DNA of 64,000 nt from Micromonospora sp. NBRC 110009 (GTDB taxonomy: Bacteria; Actinomycetota; Actinomycetes; Mycobacteriales; Micromonosporaceae). How positions within the stretch are numbered: the stretch's first letter is position 1; each line of letters starts with the position of its first letter. Positions 24,953 to 33,561 of this stretch are shown piece after piece. Below the pieces are notes generated by a model. It ran no database searches. It saw only the letters and a program-made list of their open reading frames with translations, and was not told the DNA's origin. Both the position numbers and the translations under genes were made by a program. The DNA is taken from contig NZ_CP130427.1 of assembly GCF_030518795.1 (NCBI RefSeq), forward strand, positions 5,332,001 to 5,396,000, given 5' to 3'.

Positions 24953-25103
24953 CCGCAAACTCCCTGGGTATGTGGGCGACGCCTCCCGCTACCGCCTGAC
25001 CCTAACCGGGATCCACCTCGGCCCACTCGTGGCCGTATGTCGCGCGCTATTGCTCAGCACCGAGGCGGAGGTGGTCACGAGTTCTCCGGCCGGGAGCTGA
25101 CGG

Positions 25104-25631
25104 TTACGAATCACCTCGCGCCGCCTCATCCGGTCGATCTGGGGTGAGCGGCAGTTCGACCGGCTCGACGGCCGTGCTGGCGGGCGCTGAGTGGTGCGGC
25201 GCTGGCCGGGCTGGTGCTCGCGAATGCCGGTGGTGGCGCACAGTGACCTCACAGGTGACGAGGCGGATGGGCGCGGGCGGTGCGGCGAACGGTCCCGGCC
25301 CCCAGCGCACCCAGAGCGCGACCCGGCCGGCGTCAGCCTCGGCAAGCAGCTTCTCCACCGTGCGCCGACGATCGGTGCGGTCCACCTCGATCACGACGGG
25401 ACGACCGGCGGGGCGGGCACAGGCGACGTCCACGACCGAGTGCCGGTTCTGGTACGGGGCGGGCAGCGGGACGACGCTCGCGGCGCGCCGGTACACCCGG
25501 AAGCCTTGGGCCTCGCCCCACGCGGCGACCGCGTCGACGAGGAGCGCGGTGACCTCGCCGGTCGACCGGTCCACGAAGGTGAGCCGGCCCAGGTGTGCCG
25601 CCAAGGAGGTGGCGAGCTCCTCGTCATTCAC
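25104..25631 (-). CDS. Hypothetical protein, possible PD-(D/E)XK-like fold
   Basis: A 175-residue protein I do not recognise with certainty. An N-terminal helical part (LATSLAAHLGRLTFVDRSTG) is followed by GFRVYRRAASVV, SVVDVAC, RPVVIEVDRTDRRRTVEKLL and GRVALWVRWG, then a low-complexity His/Pro/Ala tail. The spacing VVDVAC-(~9)-VVIEVD, with a helix after it, recalls the D-x(n)-ExK/D core of PD-(D/E)XK nucleases, but the Lys is absent. The start is GTG 25631 with GGAGGA upstream. It stands alone; the 150 bases to its right neighbour hold nothing evident. Confidence 0.6.
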   Translation of the reverse strand: MNDEELATSLAAHLGRLTFVDRSTGEVTALLVDAVAAWGEAQGFRVYRRAASVVPLPAPYQNRHSVVDVACARPAGRPVVIEVDRTDRRRTVEKLLAEADAGRVALWVRWGPGPFAAPPAPIRLVTCEVTVRHHRHSRAPARPAPHHSAPASTAVEPVELPLTPDRPDEAARGDS

Positions 25632-25757
25632 GGTGCTTCCTCCGGCTTGGTGCGCGGGTCTCAACCCGGGCGCCTCGTGCCTGTGCTGGGCCGCCCAGTG
25701 GATTTTCACGGGATCGGCGCAGCGGCGCGATCGAGAGCCGGCGGGACGTGGCCCGCC

Positions 25758-26087
25758 TCAGCGGCAGGAAGGCCGCTCGGCCCCTCCGAAGTCGAGTCCA
25801 CCGATCCGCCAGGAAGGCCGCGCTGGCATGCTCAACGAGGGGCAGAATAGCAGTCCGTACTCCGGATCGTGCGTCATGACGTAGCTGAACCGCGCGTAGG
25901 ACAGGTCCGTGTCACGCAGGTCGGCATCCTGCAGATTGCAGCCGGCGAGGCTGACACCGCGGAGGGAGGCGCCCCGGAGGTCGGCGTCACGGAAGTCACA
26001 CAACTTGAACGAGTGCCGATCAAGGGTGCGATGCCGAAGATCGCGACCCGCGAACGATTTTCTCGTCGCGCCGGGCAGGATGCTCAT
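25758..26087 (-). CDS. Short pentapeptide-repeat protein
   Basis: A 109-residue protein with about six A(D/N)LRx-type pentapeptides: FKLCDFRDADLRGASLRGVS, then LAGCNLQDADLRDTDLSYAR. These form part of a right-handed quadrilateral beta-helix. The repeats stop at FSYVM, and the last ~35 residues (HDPEYGLLFCPSLSMP...) have no repeat character, so the 3' end may be a remnant of a longer protein. I chose ATG 26087 (MSILPGATRKS). Base composition is less GC-rich than surrounding operons. Confidence 0.6.
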   Translation of the reverse strand: MSILPGATRKSFAGRDLRHRTLDRHSFKLCDFRDADLRGASLRGVSLAGCNLQDADLRDTDLSYARFSYVMTHDPEYGLLFCPSLSMPARPSWRIGGLDFGGAERPSCR

Positions 26088-26207
26088 CCGCGAACCGTAG
26101 CGTGTCGCCGGTTGCCAAACCACCGGCTATCTACGCACTCACTTGCGAAGCGTTCACCGTGAGGTTCAATCTGATCATCTCAGATACTGAGCGGGGACGC
26201 TGTCTTG

Positions 26208-26531
26208 ATGGCACGGAGGTCGAAGGTGGGTGCGGGCGGGTTCTCGTTGCGTGGCGGTATCCGGGTCGTCCCCAAGGTCGGGGGCGGCGTTCGCGCCGAC
26301 TCTGGCTGGCCGATGGCGAGGCTACGGGCGGACCAGGATTCCATCGCGCTGCGGGAGATCTGGGCCGGAACTTTGGTGATCACCGTCGACAATCTGGTCG
26401 CAATCCGTCGATGCCAGAACGGGTTGGAGTTCGAGGTTGCTGATCGCGATGAGCTGTGGATGTTTCGGACGCTGAATGTCGACCGATTGATCACCCGCCT
26501 GGCAGCGCTTGGATGGACCGCCGAACGGTGA
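26208..26531 (+). CDS. Small hypothetical protein, PH-like fold suspected
   Basis: A 107-residue protein, ATG 26208. After a basic glycine-rich start the remainder reads PMARLRADQDSIALREIWAG, LVITVDNLVAIRRCQNGLEF, DELWMFRTLNVDRLITRLAA and LGW: five to six beta strands and a C-terminal helix. This is the pattern of small bacterial PH-like domains in which a strand with WxL precedes the last helix. No transmembrane segment is seen, and no neighbours suggest a role. Confidence 0.55.
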   Translation: MARRSKVGAGGFSLRGGIRVVPKVGGGVRADSGWPMARLRADQDSIALREIWAGTLVITVDNLVAIRRCQNGLEFEVADRDELWMFRTLNVDRLITRLAALGWTAER

Positions 26532-26844
26532 TGGCATCAGATCGACTGGGAACTCGTAGCTGCGAGTGTGTGCCCGATCCGTGCTCGATGCAGCGGCCAA
26601 CATTGGTCGAGTAGATAGCTCGGCCGAACTTGAGCTGCGCCTCCGGCGGGGACGCTCCGGTTTCAGGATTCGCCCGGCCCGCTCCCGCGGGGCCGGTAAT
26701 TCGGAGCGGATCTAGCGGAAGAGGTCGTGCGAGTCGCGCGTCCTGACTGAGGGCCAGCTCGATGCGCAGGTGTCGGTAACCCGTCACCGCTGCTGCTGTT
26801 TCGGCCCAGTGACCATCGGCATTGCAACATGCAAACGTGAATGG
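26532..26844. other. Intergenic stretch without a supported gene
   Basis: About 310 bases of lower GC than the flanking operons. The only open frame (minus strand, to 26787) has no ribosome site, no family character and compositional features of a shadow frame. The inverted repeat CCCGGCCCGC/GCGGGGCCGG near 26670-26695 could form an imperfect hairpin. I see no promoter I would defend. Confidence 0.4.
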
Positions 26845-27135
26845 ATGACGACGACGGCGTCCGTTCTAGTCATTATCAGTGTTGCGATCGGGTTTCTGGC
26901 TGGGCGTGCCTACCAGGTCGCTCACCGGGCCTGGTCGGACTACAAAAAGGCGAAGGCGCTCGTGCCGCAGCTGTTGAAGGCGTTCTGGGCGGCTGTGCGG
27001 GGCGCTATCGTGATCCTTGCAGTCGCCCTAGCATGGATGGTTGGCTCCGCATGGGCGGCGGCATCCGGCACCTCGACGCAGGACCCGTCGCCGTGGCCGT
27101 CGCCGTCATCGCAAGCACCGTCGCATGGGCGGTAG
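26845..27135 (+). CDS. Small membrane protein with two hydrophobic segments
   Basis: A 96-residue protein starting MTTTASVLVIISVAIGFLAG (first membrane segment). A basic amphipathic stretch RAWSDYKKAKALVPQLLKAF follows, then a second membrane segment (GAIVILAVALAWMVGSAW) and a Ser/Pro-rich tail. I chose ATG 26845; upstream in-frame codons are not hydrophobic and read like non-coding sequence. Function unknown; not recognised. Confidence 0.5.
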   Translation: MTTTASVLVIISVAIGFLAGRAYQVAHRAWSDYKKAKALVPQLLKAFWAAVRGAIVILAVALAWMVGSAWAAASGTSTQDPSPWPSPSSQAPSHGR

Positions 27136-27300
27136 AGCGCGGGTGACGCCGCCGATGTGTCGTGACTCGGCGAGATGGGTGGCAGGGGGTAACCCGGCCG
27201 GGGACCTGTTTGGAGCCTGGCCTGTGCTCTGAGTAGTTGGCGGCAGACTGCGATGCCGCTATGAGCAGTTGGCGTAACACGTCGACAGGCGGGATCGTGG

Positions 27301-27549
27301 ACGCCCTCAGGACTGCAAGGCGGCAGCGGACGTTTTTCAACCAGGCGCGATGATCCCGTTTACAACGAACAGGTCGGCAGCCGCAACGGCGAGCAGCTGT
27401 GGCGGCCGTGTCTGCTCCGCGCCGACCACGACGGCCCATACGCCCCGCCGCTGACCGCAGGAGGCCAATACGCTCGGACGCGCTGCTCTGATGATGTCAT
27501 CAGGGCATTATGCGTGGCTCATGCGATATGTCCTTCCTGGTCATTCCGC
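27301..27549 (+). pseudogene. Possible gene remnant in a 380-base gap
   Basis: The stretch 27136-27518 has no intact gene. One plus-strand frame through it reads protein-like (DDPVYNEQVGSRNGEQLWRP, CLLRADHDGPYAPPLTAGGQ) but has no start codon and ends at a stop near 27549 inside the next gene. I do not recognise the family. An interrupted palindrome CTGATGA-TG-TCATCAG is at 27488-27503. It is either a decayed gene or chance. Confidence 0.25.
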
Positions 27550-28025
27550 TGACGGGCTACGTCGAGCAGATGATCGAGGGCCGGCCTCGACTGGCCCGCC
27601 GCGGTGGCGAGTGCCCCGAGCGGGTCGGGGTGCCCGCGACCGGCCAGGTCTTCGAAGACCTCGAGGAGGTCGGCTTCGAAGCCGTCCGCGGCCGCACCCC
27701 GGGCCTGGGCCAGCTCGGCGAGGCGTCCCTCGATGTAGCGGCGCACCATCACCTGGTACGCGCCGACGTTCGGCAGGTCGTGGAACTCGGCCACCATGTC
27801 GTCGACCTGCCTGCCCGTGCGGTGCAAGACCGCCGAGGTGACGCCGCGGGTCCGGACCTCGGGCGCCGCGTCGTCGGCGACGCGGATGACGACCTCGTCC
27901 GGTCCGGTGATGGCGGACGATCCGGCATGGGTGCGCCAGCGGGCCGTGACGACGAAGCCGTCGTCCCTACGGGTCAGCTCGAGGGACGGGTCGGGTACGG
28001 CGTGGAGCGGATTCTGCGCAGACAT
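27519..28025 (-). CDS. Hypothetical protein, last gene of the ATPase operon
   Basis: A 168-residue protein not recognised. N-terminal half beta-rich (LELTRRDDGFVVTARWRTHA, EVVIRVADDAAPEVRTRGVT); C-terminal half helical (VDDMVAEFHDLPNVGAYQVM, RRYIEGRLAELAQARGAAAD). No signal peptide or membrane segment. ATG 28025 is preceded by AGGAACCC. It follows the DUF4190 gene after 81 bases on the same strand, so it is probably the fourth gene of the ATPase cluster. The alternating GADGFEADLLEVFEDL acidic stretch suggests a protein-protein contact, no more. Confidence 0.6.
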   Translation of the reverse strand: MSAQNPLHAVPDPSLELTRRDDGFVVTARWRTHAGSSAITGPDEVVIRVADDAAPEVRTRGVTSAVLHRTGRQVDDMVAEFHDLPNVGAYQVMVRRYIEGRLAELAQARGAAADGFEADLLEVFEDLAGRGHPDPLGALATAAGQSRPALDHLLDVARQRNDQEGHIA

Positions 28026-28106
28026 GGGTTCCTGTCTTTCCGGCGCTTCGTGGGCGCCTGTTGCCGGGCGGCGGTGGCAGCCGATGTCGTAGCTGTTCCG
28101 CCCGGT

Positions 28107-28574
28107 TCAGGGCGTCGGGGTGGCCGCGCTCAGGACGCTGCCGAAGAAGACCATGACGGTGAAGAGGATCATCGGGCCGACGAAGACGTACCCGAGGACG
28201 AGACCGGCGACCGCCATGCCGTGCCCCGACCGCGTGCCGTCCCGGGTCTCCCGCATGGCGAGGTGGCCGAGGATGACGGCCAGGATGCAGGGCAGCCCGA
28301 ACAGGCACCAGCCGCCGAGCACGCCGAGGATCCCGAGCACCAGCGACGTCGTCGCCATGCCCGACGTCAGCGCCGGTTGCACGGTGACCCGCTGCGGACC
28401 CTGCGGGTAGCCGGCCTGGTGGGCCATGACCGGGCCCGGCGGATAAACGCCGGAAGGCGCGGACACCGGCGAATACGGCCCCGGCACGGCAGAGACCGGC
28501 GGGTACGGACCCGGGACGGCGGGGAGTGCCGGCTGCGGGCGGGTGAGGTCGGGGCCGGGCTGCGGGTAGGTCAT
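28107..28574 (-). CDS. DUF4190-type membrane protein with proline-rich N-terminus
   Basis: A 155-residue protein. The first ~70 residues are a Pro/Gly/Tyr-rich disordered arm (MTYPQPGPDLTRPQPALPAV), followed by two membrane segments: TSLVLGILGVLGGWCLFGLP, then a loop HLAMRETRDGTRSGHGMAVA and a final helix GLVLGYVFVGPMILFTVMVF. The I(L)GHxAxxxIRRTGxxGxGMAxAGLVLG-like loop is the DUF4190 signature. It overlaps the upstream gene by four bases (28571-28574), so it is coupled to the ATPase operon and may anchor that complex to the membrane. Confidence 0.75.
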   Translation of the reverse strand: MTYPQPGPDLTRPQPALPAVPGPYPPVSAVPGPYSPVSAPSGVYPPGPVMAHQAGYPQGPQRVTVQPALTSGMATTSLVLGILGVLGGWCLFGLPCILAVILGHLAMRETRDGTRSGHGMAVAGLVLGYVFVGPMILFTVMVFFGSVLSAATPTP

Positions 28575-28975
28575 CGTTGCGGGTCCGTTCTTCCGTTGAG
28601 GTGGGTGAGCAGGGCGCTCACCTCGGTGTGCAGGCGACGCAGCTCGGCGGCGGTCGGCGCCAGTTCGTAGCAGTGGTGGTGGGTGGCAGCCGACAGGGCC
28701 GCCCAGGTGAAGGCGATCCGTCGGGCGACGGCGGCGCCGGGTCCGAGGCGGCCGCGCAGCATCAGCTGCTTCGCCCGGCCCTGCCGGCACTCGGCCACCA
28801 CCGGCCGGGTCCGCCGCCAATACGCGTCGATGCCGCCCTCGAGGGCGAGCCGGATCAGGCAGGCGCACGCCCGTGGCCACCAGCCGGCGGTCACCGCGGC
28901 CGCGCCGAGTTCGCCGGCGCCGCGCAGCATCTGATCGGCCGCCGCCAGGCAGCGCCCGGGCGTCGGCGCGGTCAC
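28571..28975 (-). CDS. Small helical hypothetical protein coupled to the ATPase
   Basis: A 134-residue all-helical protein with ACACLIRLALEGGIDAYWRR, RIAFTWAALSAATHHHCYEL and APTAAELRRLHTEVSALLTH. The HHHCYELAPT motif is distinctive and probably conserved. Its composition and the paired helices around a His cluster would suit a HEPN-like four-helix bundle, but the canonical Rx4-6H is not evident, so I do not assign it. It overlaps by four bases both the ATPase gene upstream and the DUF4190 gene downstream, which implies stoichiometric co-expression with the ATPase. Confidence 0.65.
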   Translation of the reverse strand: MTAPTPGRCLAAADQMLRGAGELGAAAVTAGWWPRACACLIRLALEGGIDAYWRRTRPVVAECRQGRAKQLMLRGRLGPGAAVARRIAFTWAALSAATHHHCYELAPTAAELRRLHTEVSALLTHLNGRTDPQR

Positions 28976-31458
28976 GACCGGACCTCCGCACCGTTGCGCG
29001 GCGCGGGAACGGCAGCCACGTGGACCCGCAGCGCCTCCGCGAGGTGGCGCGCGTCCGCGACCAGGGCGGGCAGGTCAGACAGGTACGCCCCGTGCACCCC
29101 CTCCTTGCACGCCTTGTAGGCGCCCACCGCCCGCGACCCGTGCCGACGGCTCAGGTACCCGAGCACCTCGCCACCCCGGTCGGCGTCGTCGAAGAGCGCC
29201 AACGCGACCGTGGTGGTCAGCCGGCGGGACGCGGCCACGACGGCCGCCTCGATCGTGTCGTGCGGTACACCCCGCGCCACTCGGCGCCGCCACACGATCC
29301 GGTGGCAGGCCGCCTCGATCGCCGACCGGCACAGCTGCGCCACCACCGGCCCGCGCACCTCGGCGGCGATCTCCTCGGTGCGGGCCAGCGCGTACGCGTC
29401 GTCGAGGTAGCGGGTCACCGGGTCGGAGCCGGGCCGCAGGGTCACCACTGACCGCTCCGCGCGGGTCACCTCCACGATCCGGGACTGACCCAGGTCGAGG
29501 CGGGCCAGAGCGTCGGGCAGTCGGGTGTCGTGGGTGAAGACCACCACCTGCCGCTGCTCGGCCAGCTCGGCGAGCACCCGCGCCAGCCCCTCCACCTTGG
29601 CCGGATCCATGCTCTGCACCGGGTCGTCCACCACGATGAACCGGAACGGACTCTCCGCCGCGCAGCCGCGCGGCAGGAACGTCGCCAGCCCCAGGGCGTG
29701 CATCTCACCCTGGCTCATCACCCCCAGCGCGGTCCCGTTGTCCGCGCCGTCGACGCTGACCGGGAACACCACCCGGCGGCGGGTGTTGGTGCCCTCCAGG
29801 GTCATCGCCCCGAGTTCGACGTTGCTCTCCTGCCGCAGCTGCGCCCAGATCCGCTGCGAGTGCGCGGCGAACGGAGCGAGGCGCTGGTTGCGCAGCTGCG
29901 CGCCGGTCGCCTTCAGCCACGCGCGGGCGGCCTTGATCCGCGCGAGGGTCTGCTCGCGCTCCGGCAGCGTCCAGGCGGCGTCGACCCAGGCCCGCAGTTC
30001 ACCGGCCGCCGCCTGCCAGCCGGTGTCGCGCTGGCGGAGGAAACCCGTCGCGTATGCCCGGGCGTGCTCCGCCGCCTCGAGCACCGCCGGGTAGCGGGCG
30101 GTCAGATGGTCGGCGAGCTCCTCCGGGCTGCCGGGCGCCGACCGCAGCGCCGCGGCCGCTTCGTGCAGCCCGCCCACCGGGACGTCGTCGGCTATGCCCT
30201 CGGGGACGGCCAGGTCGTCGATCAAATGGTGTGCCCGCTGCATGGCCGCGTTCAACCGCGCGGCGGCGGCTTGGGCGGCGAGCGTCCGGTCCCGCAGCTC
30301 GGCCAGCGATGCCGCCGCGCCGGTCCGCCAGCCGCCGTCGAGCGTGCCGGTGGCACAGACCGGGCAGGGGCCGTCGCCCCGGTCGTCGTGGTGTTCCAGG
30401 GCGAGCCGGAGCAGCTCGGCCGTCCGCAGCGACGCCCTGGACCGCCCACCGTCCTGACGGCGCGCCTCGGCGGCGGTCGTGCGCAGCTGCTCGGCGAGCC
30501 GGGTCACCTCGTCGCCGTCGGGCAGCCGCATCGCCACGAGCCGACGGCACAGCAGCATCATCTCGTCCGCGGTCGGTTCGTCGGGCTCGTCGAGGATCGC
30601 GGCCACCGCGTCCAGGTCCGGCCTGCTGGCCGTGAGCAGCTTCGCCGCCCGGGTCGCCCGGTCGTCGGGCAGCTCGCCGAGCGCGGCGGCGAGGGCTGCC
30701 CGCCGGGCGCGTACCTCCTTGATTGTGCCCTCGACGGGCCGGGCGGCGTTCATCAGCCGGCGGTCGGCGTCGGTGATCGCCTCCAGGCCGAGGATCGCGG
30801 ACAGCGCGTCGAAGAGCTGGCTCTGCGTGCCGGCGGTGAGCCGGCCCAGCTCGGCGGCGGTGAGGAACGGCCGGTACAGCGCCAGTGGCCGGTCCAGCCC
30901 GAGCTCGTCGAGCCCGTGGTGGGTGCCGCCGGCGCTGGTCACCCGCACCTGCGCTGCGGTCAGCTCCGCGTCCGGTGCCCAGGAGCGGGTCACGGTGGTG
31001 GGCGTGGCGACGCCGTCGACGCGCAGCTCGACCGCGATCCGGCAGGTGTCGCCGGCGTGCAGGTTCCGCCATCCCGTACGCCACACGCTGTTGCGGTCCG
31101 CCCAGCGGGCGCTGTCCCCGGTGAGCGCCAGTTCCAGGGCCTCGGCGAAGCTGGACTTGCCGGAGCCGTTGCGGCCGACCACCACCGTCAGCCCCGGGGC
31201 GGGCTCGATGTCGAGGGTGCGCTCCGGGCCGACGCCCCGAAAGCCGGCAACCGTGACCGAGGAGAGCCAGATCCGCTCCCGCGGCTCGTCCGTCGCCGGA
31301 CGATGCGGCGCGAGGGTGGCCGGCCGGCCGGCGAGCGCCGCGTCCAGGTCAGCGTCGTCGCCGAGCGCGGCGAGGACGAGGTCGGCGGTGTCATCGGGTA
31401 CGCGGTCGGCGGCGAGCCGGTCGAAAATCAGCTCGACGAGGGGTTCGGTGCGGTTCAT
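28972..31458 (-). CDS. SbcC/RecN-like AAA (ABC-type) ATPase
   Basis: 828 residues. Walker A GRNGSGKSS at residues 95-103 follows VTVAGFRGVGPERTLDIEP. A middle helical region with CPVC near residue 365 resembles half a zinc hook. The ABC signature variant MSQGEMHAL is near 578, Walker B FIVVDDPVQSMD near 604, and the H-loop VVFTHD near 627. A ~170-residue helical C-terminal domain (CRSAIEAACHRIVWRRRVAR) goes beyond the ATPase core. The order and lengths resemble RecN/SbcC and RloC-type proteins. It heads a coupled operon with three small genes and follows an RNase H-like gene. A close paralog truncated by the window edge lies at 1-1456. Role in repair or defence is inferred. Confidence 0.88.
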   Translation of the reverse strand: MNRTEPLVELIFDRLAADRVPDDTADLVLAALGDDADLDAALAGRPATLAPHRPATDEPRERIWLSSVTVAGFRGVGPERTLDIEPAPGLTVVVGRNGSGKSSFAEALELALTGDSARWADRNSVWRTGWRNLHAGDTCRIAVELRVDGVATPTTVTRSWAPDAELTAAQVRVTSAGGTHHGLDELGLDRPLALYRPFLTAAELGRLTAGTQSQLFDALSAILGLEAITDADRRLMNAARPVEGTIKEVRARRAALAAALGELPDDRATRAAKLLTASRPDLDAVAAILDEPDEPTADEMMLLCRRLVAMRLPDGDEVTRLAEQLRTTAAEARRQDGGRSRASLRTAELLRLALEHHDDRGDGPCPVCATGTLDGGWRTGAAASLAELRDRTLAAQAAAARLNAAMQRAHHLIDDLAVPEGIADDVPVGGLHEAAAALRSAPGSPEELADHLTARYPAVLEAAEHARAYATGFLRQRDTGWQAAAGELRAWVDAAWTLPEREQTLARIKAARAWLKATGAQLRNQRLAPFAAHSQRIWAQLRQESNVELGAMTLEGTNTRRRVVFPVSVDGADNGTALGVMSQGEMHALGLATFLPRGCAAESPFRFIVVDDPVQSMDPAKVEGLARVLAELAEQRQVVVFTHDTRLPDALARLDLGQSRIVEVTRAERSVVTLRPGSDPVTRYLDDAYALARTEEIAAEVRGPVVAQLCRSAIEAACHRIVWRRRVARGVPHDTIEAAVVAASRRLTTTVALALFDDADRGGEVLGYLSRRHGSRAVGAYKACKEGVHGAYLSDLPALVADARHLAEALRVHVAAVPAPRNGAEVRS

Positions 31459-31572
31459 CAGGCGACCTTTCGACGGGTGCTGATGGGGGAGTGGGTGTGC
31501 GGGGCCGACCGGCTCGGGTAGCCCCCGTCCGCTCGTGGTGCTGTGGATCTGATGTCGTAAATGGATTGGCGG

Positions 31573-32385
31573 TCAGGCGGCCAGTGCAACCTGCCAGTCG
31601 CGCAGGAACGCCTCGACCAGGTCGTGCGCCCGCTGGCGTACGTCGAACGGTTCCTCGACCCGGCGGCGCGCCATGTGCGCGAGACTGTCAGCGGCCTCGT
31701 TCAGGGGGTGCTGCGCGTGCCCCTTGACGTGCGCGAAGGTCAGCTCCGGGCGCTCGGCCACCAGCTCGGCAAGCCGGACCAGGGTGGGTTTCATGCCCGC
31801 GTGTCGGGGGCGCAGGTCGTAGCCGGCGGGCATTGCGCCGGTCTCGCCGCCCTGCCAGCGGTGCAGGTAGTTCAGCGCCGGGCGGCTGTCGACGAGGACG
31901 GTCATGCCGACCGGCGCGGTGTCGTACGCGGTGAACAGGAACTCGACCGCGCGCAGCTCGCTGACCAGGACCCTGGAGCAGCCGGTCGCGTCGTGACGTC
32001 CGGGGCGGCGGCTGCGGAGGCCGTAGCGGCCGTCGCTGGCGACGTACCCGATGCCGCCGGCGCGCCCCTTCCAGCTGGCGTCGGTCGCGGCGACCAGGGG
32101 CGCGGACGTCTCCGCCCAGCGGCGGACCTGGCCGCGGCCCGGCTGGTGCTCGGGCCGGCAGGCGAGGTGGTGGCCGATGGCGAGCTGCTCGGCGGTGTCG
32201 AGCAGCTGCGCCGCCGAGGTGAGCTGGTCGTAGTGGGCCGCGGTCAGCGCCAGCCGGACCGCGTCGCCAACCGCCGTGCAGGTCTCGCAGTGGCGGGGCT
32301 TGACGTAGGTGCGGAGGGCGAGGGCGCGGTCGTGCAGGGGAGCGGGGAGCAGGTCCAGGGCGCGGTGGAACTCATCGGGACGCAC
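31573..32385 (-). CDS. RNase H-like protein
   Basis: 270 residues with an RNase HI fold in the C-terminal two thirds: VAATDASWKGRAGGIGYVAS (first Asp, residue ~96), SELRAVEFLF (Glu), VLVDSRPALNYLHRW (second Asp) and FAHVKGHAQHPLNEAADSLA (His and last Asp). All four acidic catalytic residues of RNase H are present. The N-terminal ~90 residues are helical with HCETCTAVGD, a possible zinc site. I chose GTG 32385, preceded by AGGAGG. The gene ends 114 bases before the ATPase. RNA/DNA-hybrid cleavage is the family activity; the pairing with the ATPase is worth noting. Confidence 0.8.
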   Translation of the reverse strand: MRPDEFHRALDLLPAPLHDRALALRTYVKPRHCETCTAVGDAVRLALTAAHYDQLTSAAQLLDTAEQLAIGHHLACRPEHQPGRGQVRRWAETSAPLVAATDASWKGRAGGIGYVASDGRYGLRSRRPGRHDATGCSRVLVSELRAVEFLFTAYDTAPVGMTVLVDSRPALNYLHRWQGGETGAMPAGYDLRPRHAGMKPTLVRLAELVAERPELTFAHVKGHAQHPLNEAADSLAHMARRRVEEPFDVRQRAHDLVEAFLRDWQVALAA

Positions 32386-32443
32386 GACGCCTCCTGACGT
32401 CTTTGTGTTTGGGCGGAGAGGACGTCTGGCCGGGGAAGCGGTG

Positions 32444-33375
32444 TCAGCCTGCGGGGCGCCATTCGCCGCAGTTCTCCGAGTGGAACGCGTAGTCGGAGGA
32501 GCGGATGGTGACCTGCACCCGGCGGGCGCCGTTGGTGAAGTAGTTGTCGATGATGTTTCCGGAGCTGTTCTGGCGCTCCCAGTAGCAGCCATCGACGTCG
32601 TGGGTGACGTACGTGCCGGGCTTGATTTCCTTGCCCACTCGATAGGTGCCGGAGCCGAACAGCCGGCCCTGGGCCTCCAGGTCCGCGTCGACCTGGCCTC
32701 GCTGCACGGCCTGCCGCCACTTCTTCGCGTACGGGTGCTTAGGACAGAGGGTCAGCGCAGCGTTGATTTCAGGGATCTGCTCGCTGCTGGCCGCGAACCC
32801 GGCTTTGGTGTACGGGTCGTCGGCATCGACCTCACCGCACATCTCGTAGAGAACCGAGATGTCCCCGTCGTCGTACTGCGAGGTCTTGTAGACCGTCTTC
32901 TCCACCGGGCTGACGGGAGAGATCTGGTCCGCGTCGCAGGACACCGGCTTCGCGGCCCAAACTTCGCTGAAGTCCGGGCGGCCGTCCTTGCCGGTGAGGA
33001 TGGTGAAGGGCTGGCTCTCGCTGAAGTCATCGTCGAGGTAGCAGGTGAGAACGAACGGCTCTTGTTGCGGGATGTTCTTCGGGTCGTCGGGGTACGTGTC
33101 GCTGCTGTCGGGGATGCCGTCGCCGTCCCTGTCCGAGGGCGGAGTCGGGCTCGGCGTGGGGGACGGGGTTGCCGATGCAGACGGACTGGTCGAAGACGTC
33201 GGCGTGCTCGCGGCCGCCTTCCGATCGTCTCCACATCCGGTCAGCGCGAGCGCCGGCAGCAGAACGGCAACCAGAATGAGTCCGGCCGAGCGGCTGGTGT
33301 GCGGCATGGACTCAGCGGGGCTGGTGGCTCGGGCAGGCATCGAAGGGATCGCGTCATGGTGGTCGCGGCGGGCCA
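32444..33375 (-). CDS. Putative lipoprotein with a calcium-binding-type repeat
   Basis: Up to 310 residues. A hydrophobic segment AGLILVAVLLPALALTGC ends in a lipobox (LTGC), followed by a Ser/Thr/Pro linker and SDRDGDGIPDSSDTYPDDP, a thrombospondin-type-3/calcium-binding repeat. The C-terminal part GTYRVGKEIKPGTYVTHDVD...CYWERQNSSGNIIDNYFTNG is a small secreted beta domain seen repeatedly in actinomycete lipoproteins. I give ATG 33375 (GGAG upstream), but the ATG at 33306 would place the signal peptide in the usual position. Exported to the outer face of the membrane; role unknown. Confidence 0.72.
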
Positions 33376-33561
33376 TGGTCATCTCCGGGTGAAGTGCCGG
33401 CTGGGGGTACGTGCACGTTCCGCTTGGCGAAGCGGAGTGGAGGTGGCGGAGTAGCCGCCCAAGGACGCTTTGGAGCGCATGTCGCAAGCGGATCAGTGGT
33501 TGATCGCCGCACGCCCAACCAGGCGGCTTCGCGGAGGATCGGCAACAGGTGAGGGCAGTCT

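Noticed and set aside
26491..26787. A 98-codon minus-strand open frame
   Set aside because: No ribosome site, overlaps the end of the PH-like gene, and no protein-like pattern.
28571..28975. HEPN toxin assignment for the HHHCYELAPT protein
   Set aside because: The helical content fits, but the Rx4-6H catalytic motif could not be placed, so it is left unassigned.
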